Shown here one piece after another: positions 60,458-64,000 of a stretch of 64,000 nt of DNA. The stretch is taken from the NCBI RefSeq assembly GCF_019195395.1, contig NZ_CP078067.1, forward strand, positions 1,999,783 to 2,063,782, read 5' to 3'. Source of the stretch: Kaistella faecalis (GTDB lineage Bacteria > Bacteroidota > Bacteroidia > Flavobacteriales > Weeksellaceae). The notes under the pieces were generated by a model, which was not told where the DNA came from, searched no databases, and was given only the letters and a program-made list of their open reading frames with translations. The position numbers were made by a program, and so were the translations under genes. The first letter of the stretch is position 1, and each line of letters begins with the position of its first letter.

Positions 60458-60895
60458 TTATTTAGCTTCAGAAGTTTTGGAATCGATAAGCTTGCGGAAG
60501 GTGTTTTCAACATTTTCCCACCGTGATTTATCTGCTTCCATTATATAAGATGCGTCTGATTTGCTGGCAGACTGGCTTCCTTTTTTCACGATGATGGAAG
60601 TCGAAATATAATCGTACAATTTCTTGTAATCTTCCTGTATCATCCGGAAATTGTTCTGCTCCAAAACATTCTGGATATTGCTGAGCTCGTCTTTTGAAAG
60701 CGTAAAATCTTTTTTGATGTTTTTGCCCTGACCTTCGAAGGAATAATGGGCATTATTCCCTTTAATCCAAAGATTTTCGTAGATCGGAGAAAGACCGCCG
60801 CTGCGGGAATAACTGTAATCGAAATCGGTGTATTTTTTCTGTGTAGTACAAGCCGTAAGAGCCATTAAAACAAAAAAGGCAATAAATCTTTTCAT
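60458..60895 (-). CDS. small lipoprotein of unknown function
   Basis: A 145-residue lipoprotein: signal MKRFIAFFVLMALTACTT (Cys 16), then a mainly beta domain (DFDYSYSRSGGLSPIYENLW, HYSFEGQGKNIKKDFTLS) and a helical end. No named family recognised. It lies 10 bases after the acyltransferase-like gene and 12 before the Mur-like fragment gene, so it is part of a compact operon whose theme may be envelope. Confidence 0.75.
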   Translation of the reverse strand: MKRFIAFFVLMALTACTTQKKYTDFDYSYSRSGGLSPIYENLWIKGNNAHYSFEGQGKNIKKDFTLSKDELSNIQNVLEQNNFRMIQEDYKKLYDYISTSIIVKKGSQSASKSDASYIMEADKSRWENVENTFRKLIDSKTSEAK

Positions 60896-60905
60896 TCAGA
60901 ATTTT

Positions 60906-61715
60906 TTATGATTTTAGAGTAGATTTTTCTTCAGTTTTTTGAGCTTTAAGTTCCTGGTCGTATTCATGTAAAACGTTGAAATCCTCAGTTTGTTCTATCG
61001 CGACCATTATTTTTGTTAAAATAGTTTGCGCATCATCGTTATCATAATCAATTTCCAACGGCTTTTTGAATTCCATCGTGGGCTTTACACCGGTAACTTT
61101 TACTCTTAATCCTTTTTTATCGAAAGCTCTTCTGAAACCATTGATTTTTATAGGAATTACGATCGGTCGCTGATTTTTCACCAGTTTTGCAGTTCCTTTT
61201 CTGCCCTGCGCAAATGCTGAAGTTGTGCCCTGTGGGAAAGTAATTACCCAACCGTTATCCAGCGCTTTCATGATATTTTCAACTTCTGTTAAATCTACCA
61301 TTCTGTTCACGTTCGCGCCTTCAGCACGCCAGGTTCTTTTTACGGTTACTGCGCCTGCAAGTTTAAATATTTTGGTCATAAAACCTTTATTCATCGTTTC
61401 TTCAGCAGCTACATAATAGAAATCTACTTTAGGATTCAGCAGGTAAACCGGATTTTTAATTGTGTTCAGATAACCGTTATTTACCGAGCAGAACGCATGG
61501 TACATCGCCGCTACATCTGCAAAATAGGTTTGGTGGTTCGAGACGAAAAGTACGTTGGAATCGGGCAGATCAACCAGATTTTCGGTGCCGGAAATTTTCA
61601 GTTTGTTGAAGCCATTGAATCTTCGGTAAGATACAAGTCCCAAAATGATGATAATTAATCTTTTGAGGAAATAAAGATTGCCGAATGCATCTGTGAAAAT
61701 ATTTTTCTTCGCCAT
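60906..61715 (-). CDS. PlsC-like acyltransferase with altered motifs
   Basis: A 269-residue membrane-associated protein of the lysophospholipid acyltransferase fold. Motif I is VSNHQTYFADV, with five residues between His and Asp instead of four; motif III is FPQGTTSAF instead of FPEGTRS. Other features (KRTWRAEGANVNRM; PIVIPIKINGFR as motif IV) are family-like. Whether it still acylates glycerol lipids is uncertain. ATG 61715 is taken; a TTG lies two codons upstream. Second gene of the NUDIX-led run, 25 bases after the NUDIX gene. Confidence 0.78.
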   Translation of the reverse strand: MAKKNIFTDAFGNLYFLKRLIIIILGLVSYRRFNGFNKLKISGTENLVDLPDSNVLFVSNHQTYFADVAAMYHAFCSVNNGYLNTIKNPVYLLNPKVDFYYVAAEETMNKGFMTKIFKLAGAVTVKRTWRAEGANVNRMVDLTEVENIMKALDNGWVITFPQGTTSAFAQGRKGTAKLVKNQRPIVIPIKINGFRRAFDKKGLRVKVTGVKPTMEFKKPLEIDYDNDDAQTILTKIMVAIEQTEDFNVLHEYDQELKAQKTEEKSTLKS

Positions 61716-61740
61716 TATCAAAATTACATAGACCGCGAAT

Positions 61741-62370
61741 TTACAAATTTTTCATCAATTTGCTGAACTCACTCAAAATCATCGAAGTTGCTCCCCAGAT
61801 GATGTATCCGTTGAAATTAATCACGGGAACTTCCACGCCTTTTGAGCTTGGCAGCACCATCATTTCCGGCTGTTCGGTGAGTGTTAAAATTGAAGAAACG
61901 GGAAATTCTATCAATTCCACAGCTTCGGATTCCTGCAGGATAAATTCCGGGTTCTTCTTGGTATACGAAACGAAAGGCCTTACATAAAAATTGCTTGGCG
62001 GAATATAAATGGGCGACATTTCGCGGATGATCCGGATGTAATGCTCCTCTATTCCCATTTCTTCACAAGTCTCCCGTTTTGCAGTTTCTTCGAATGTTCG
62101 GTCAGTTTCTTCTTTTTTTCCGCCGGGAAGCGAGATTTGTCCGCTGTGGCGGTCGCGTTCGTTTGTACTTCTCACCATCAAAGGGAAATACCATTCGTTA
62201 TCCTTCAGGTAAAGCACAATATTTACTGCTGCGTATTTTGGATTTCTGTCTACAATTTCATCATATGAAAAAAGCGGACGGTAAGGTGGCGAATAAATCA
62301 TGTGGGCATTCTCGCCCAGCAGTTCTGCGTCCTGAATTTTTTTGATAAGATCTCTCCCGAAAACTTCCAT
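61741..62370 (-). CDS. NUDIX hydrolase, CoA pyrophosphatase type
   Basis: A 209-residue NUDIX protein. The box is GGKKEETDRTFEETAKRETC followed by EEMGI, with the one-residue-longer spacing typical of CoA diphosphatases (NudL/YeaB). The upstream LPG-type motif (ISLPGGK) fits. It would cleave CoA or other nucleoside diphosphates into 3',5'-ADP and phosphopantetheine, or serve housecleaning. It follows the P-type ATPase by 69 bases and leads the four-gene run. Confidence 0.87.
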   Translation of the reverse strand: MEVFGRDLIKKIQDAELLGENAHMIYSPPYRPLFSYDEIVDRNPKYAAVNIVLYLKDNEWYFPLMVRSTNERDRHSGQISLPGGKKEETDRTFEETAKRETCEEMGIEEHYIRIIREMSPIYIPPSNFYVRPFVSYTKKNPEFILQESEAVELIEFPVSSILTLTEQPEMMVLPSSKGVEVPVINFNGYIIWGATSMILSEFSKLMKNL

Positions 62371-62439
62371 TCCACAAATTTAAAGAATTGAATATTGAAA
62401 GTGTTTTAAAGGAAAGTTAAATTTTAATTAAAGCTAAGT

Positions 62440-64000
62440 TTAAGTTTTTAAGTTAAGGTTTATCCTCTTTTTGCTTCGCCATCTTGTTCGGATTTTTACC
62501 AGTTCGTACCAAAGTACAGAGATTAAACCAATCAGGATACAGAGTCCGAGTTCTGCAGCTGAAAGTCTTTCGAATAAAAAGAATTCGGTGAATGTAGGTA
62601 CATACAGTAAAAGCAGCATGATTACTGTAGTGATCGAAATAATAAGAAGCACCAGGTTATTTCTGTAACTTAAAGTTGTGAAAATTGAATAATAAAATGA
62701 TCTGTTTTGTAACGTTAAAAATATATTAGCGGCAACCAAGACAGTGAAAACCATAGTACGCGTATGAGCTTCATCAAAACCGTTCTGTACGGAATACTGA
62801 TAGGTGAAAAGTGTTCCGGCAGAAATTACCAATCCCTGAATTATGCTCGTAAGCAGCTCTCTGCTGTTGAAAAAAGTAGTTTTGAAGGAACGCGGTTTCT
62901 GGAGCATCGCATTTTTTTCCATCGGTTCATTTTCGAAGACGATAGAGCAGGTGGGACCCATAATCAGTTCTAAGAAAATCACATGAGCTGGCGTGAAGAT
63001 ATTCGGATAAATCCATCCCAACGCAAGCGGAATGAAAACCGTAAGAATTATCGGGATATGGATGGAAATAATATATTGGATTGCTTTTTTCAAGTTGGTA
63101 TAAATTTTCCGGCCCATCGCGACCGCATCTACCATTTTCGAGAGATCGTCTTCCATCAGAATTAAAGAAGCTGCCTGTTTGGCAATTTCTGTCCCTCTTT
63201 TTCCCATTGCGATCCCAATGTGCGCAGCTTTGAGCGCAGGACCGTCGTTTACGCCGTCGCCGGTCATTGCTACAATTTGATTCTTTGCCTTTAAAGCATT
63301 AATAATTCGGAGTTTTGCTTCAGGAAACATCCGGGTGAAAATATTAGTTTCCATTACGGTCTCCTGCAGTTCGGCCTCGGAAAGCTGCATGAGTTCATCG
63401 CCTGTTAAACTCTTGTCGGCACCTTGAAAATTAATCTGTTTAGCGATTGCCTGTGTGGTAGCTGCATTGTCGCCGGTAATAATTTTTACAGAAATGCCTG
63501 CCTGGTAAAAATCTTCGAGTACTTTACTGAAGTTTTCTTTCGGCGGATCATAAAATGCAACAATTCCCATGAAAGTAAAAGGAAGTTCCTGCTGGGTTTT
63601 AGGATAGTTCTCGCCAGAGAAATTGCTTTTCCCAACTCCTAAAACCCGGTAACCCTCTTTGGTTATTATTTCTATGGCATTTTCTACGATATGTTTTTCT
63701 TTGTCAGAAAGGTTGCATGCATTCATGATCGCTTCCGGAGCTCCTTTTGCAGCAATGATTTTTTCGCCGGAACTGTTTTTAAAAACGTGAGTCATCATCG
63801 GGGGTTTTCCTCCCAAAGGATATTCGTGAACCATTCTGAAACGGGGTCTTTCATCTTCAGGATTAAGATTCTGATACGCATCGTGAAGTGCGGTTTCCAT
63901 AGGATCGAAAGGAATCGGTTCGCTCGCCCACATCGCGAATCTGATGAGGTCTTTTTCTTCTGCCGTTAAAATTTGGTCAGGACTAGAAATTTTTTGAGTT
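62440..64000 (-). CDS. P-type Ca2+-transporting ATPase (C-terminal part)
   Basis: The reading frame is open to the window edge on the minus strand, so the gene is cut at its 5' end (about 520 residues visible). The visible part includes the nucleotide-binding domain (KGAPEAIMNACNLSD), ITGDNAATTQAIA, AMTGDGVNDGPALKAAHIGIA and six C-terminal membrane helices. The hinge GDGVNDGPAL and helix order are those of P2 (SERCA/PMCA-like) pumps. The phosphorylated DKTGT motif lies outside. Ion specificity is inferred from family, not proved. Confidence 0.9.
   Translation of the reverse strand, partial: TQKISSPDQILTAEEKDLIRFAMWASEPIPFDPMETALHDAYQNLNPEDERPRFRMVHEYPLGGKPPMMTHVFKNSSGEKIIAAKGAPEAIMNACNLSDKEKHIVENAIEIITKEGYRVLGVGKSNFSGENYPKTQQELPFTFMGIVAFYDPPKENFSKVLEDFYQAGISVKIITGDNAATTQAIAKQINFQGADKSLTGDELMQLSEAELQETVMETNIFTRMFPEAKLRIINALKAKNQIVAMTGDGVNDGPALKAAHIGIAMGKRGTEIAKQAASLILMEDDLSKMVDAVAMGRKIYTNLKKAIQYIISIHIPIILTVFIPLALGWIYPNIFTPAHVIFLELIMGPTCSIVFENEPMEKNAMLQKPRSFKTTFFNSRELLTSIIQGLVISAGTLFTYQYSVQNGFDEAHTRTMVFTVLVAANIFLTLQNRSFYYSIFTTLSYRNNLVLLIISITTVIMLLLLYVPTFTEFFLFERLSAAELGLCILIGLISVLWYELVKIRTRWRSKKRINLNLKT

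Noticed and set aside
1-64000. CRISPR array, insertion sequence, prophage or integron
   Set aside because: No spaced direct repeats, transposase, integrase or phage structural genes were seen; the lone GH25 muramidase is membrane-anchored and has no phage neighbours.

Overview
The window reads as chromosomal DNA of a member of the Flavobacteriia, most likely the Weeksellaceae / Chryseobacterium group (Chryseobacterium, Kaistella, Epilithonimonas or a near relative). Four things point there: Bacteroidetes-type promoters (TTG, about 19-20 bases, TAnnTTTG) in front of many genes; a type IX secretion sorting domain; weak or absent Shine-Dalgarno sites; and family content and gene order such as nrdB before nrdA and separate MacA, MacB-permease and MacB-ATPase genes. 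It is almost entirely core chromosome, densely coding on both strands. I see no rRNA, tRNA, prophage, insertion sequence or CRISPR array.

Layout. 1-8.7 kb: hemB (minus), a tiny T9SS sorting-domain protein, an NDH-2-type dehydrogenase overlapping trmD, an EEP-family nuclease, an Lrp/AsnC regulator, deoC, a GH25 muramidase and an ABC-F ATPase. 8.8-13.1 kb: an APC permease, then a TonB-dependent siderophore receptor with a PepSY-like membrane partner, behind a promoter flanked by two matching palindromes. 13.2-17.8 kb: rpsP (with a long Ala/Glu tail), rimM, asnS, rpoN. 17.8-23.9 kb: a sigma factor/membrane protein pair (minus), an LptB-like ATPase with an unusual C-terminal extension, an MsbA-like exporter, a lipoprotein, an HD hydrolase and a membrane protein. 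24-28.5 kb (minus): a MacA/MacB-type efflux operon with two paralogous permeases. 28.9-31.8 kb: class I ribonucleotide reductase (nrdB, nrdA) whose spacer carries structured repeats.

31.9-39 kb: a DUF72 protein, a TPR/HisKA_2 sensor kinase, a second sigma factor, lipA, a lipoprotein dienelactone hydrolase and a small stress operon (SpoIIAA-like, PNPOx-like, Dps). 39.1-46.6 kb: a tight same-strand run holding the ligase-associated DNA damage response set (MBL/beta-CASP exonuclease, ATP-dependent ligase, Lhr-like helicase, PdeM nuclease), with an FAD oxidoreductase before it and a lipocalin after it. 46.7-52.9 kb: cinA, a DUF2807 protein, an M13 metallopeptidase, an alpha/beta hydrolase and TerC. 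52.9-59.8 kb (minus): tyrosine/homogentisate catabolism (hppD, hmgA, fahA) with a flavin-reductase-family protein, a secreted unknown and a CoA hydrolase/transferase. 59.9-64 kb (minus): a compact operon (NUDIX, PlsC-like acyltransferase, lipoprotein, Mur-ligase-like fragment) behind a P-type Ca2+-ATPase that runs off the window.

Most notable observations: (1) a 181-residue protein resembling only the central part of an Mpl/Mur ligase, with its P-loop destroyed; (2) an LptB ATPase with an unexplained C-terminal domain of about 105 residues; (3) twin palindromes around the siderophore-receptor promoter; (4) about six genes whose promoter leaves almost no 5' leader; (5) dispersed intergenic hairpins sharing the core GCGAAGC; (6) a PlsC-like protein with altered catalytic motifs. 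Family names come from reading the translated sequence and remembered motifs; no database search was run.
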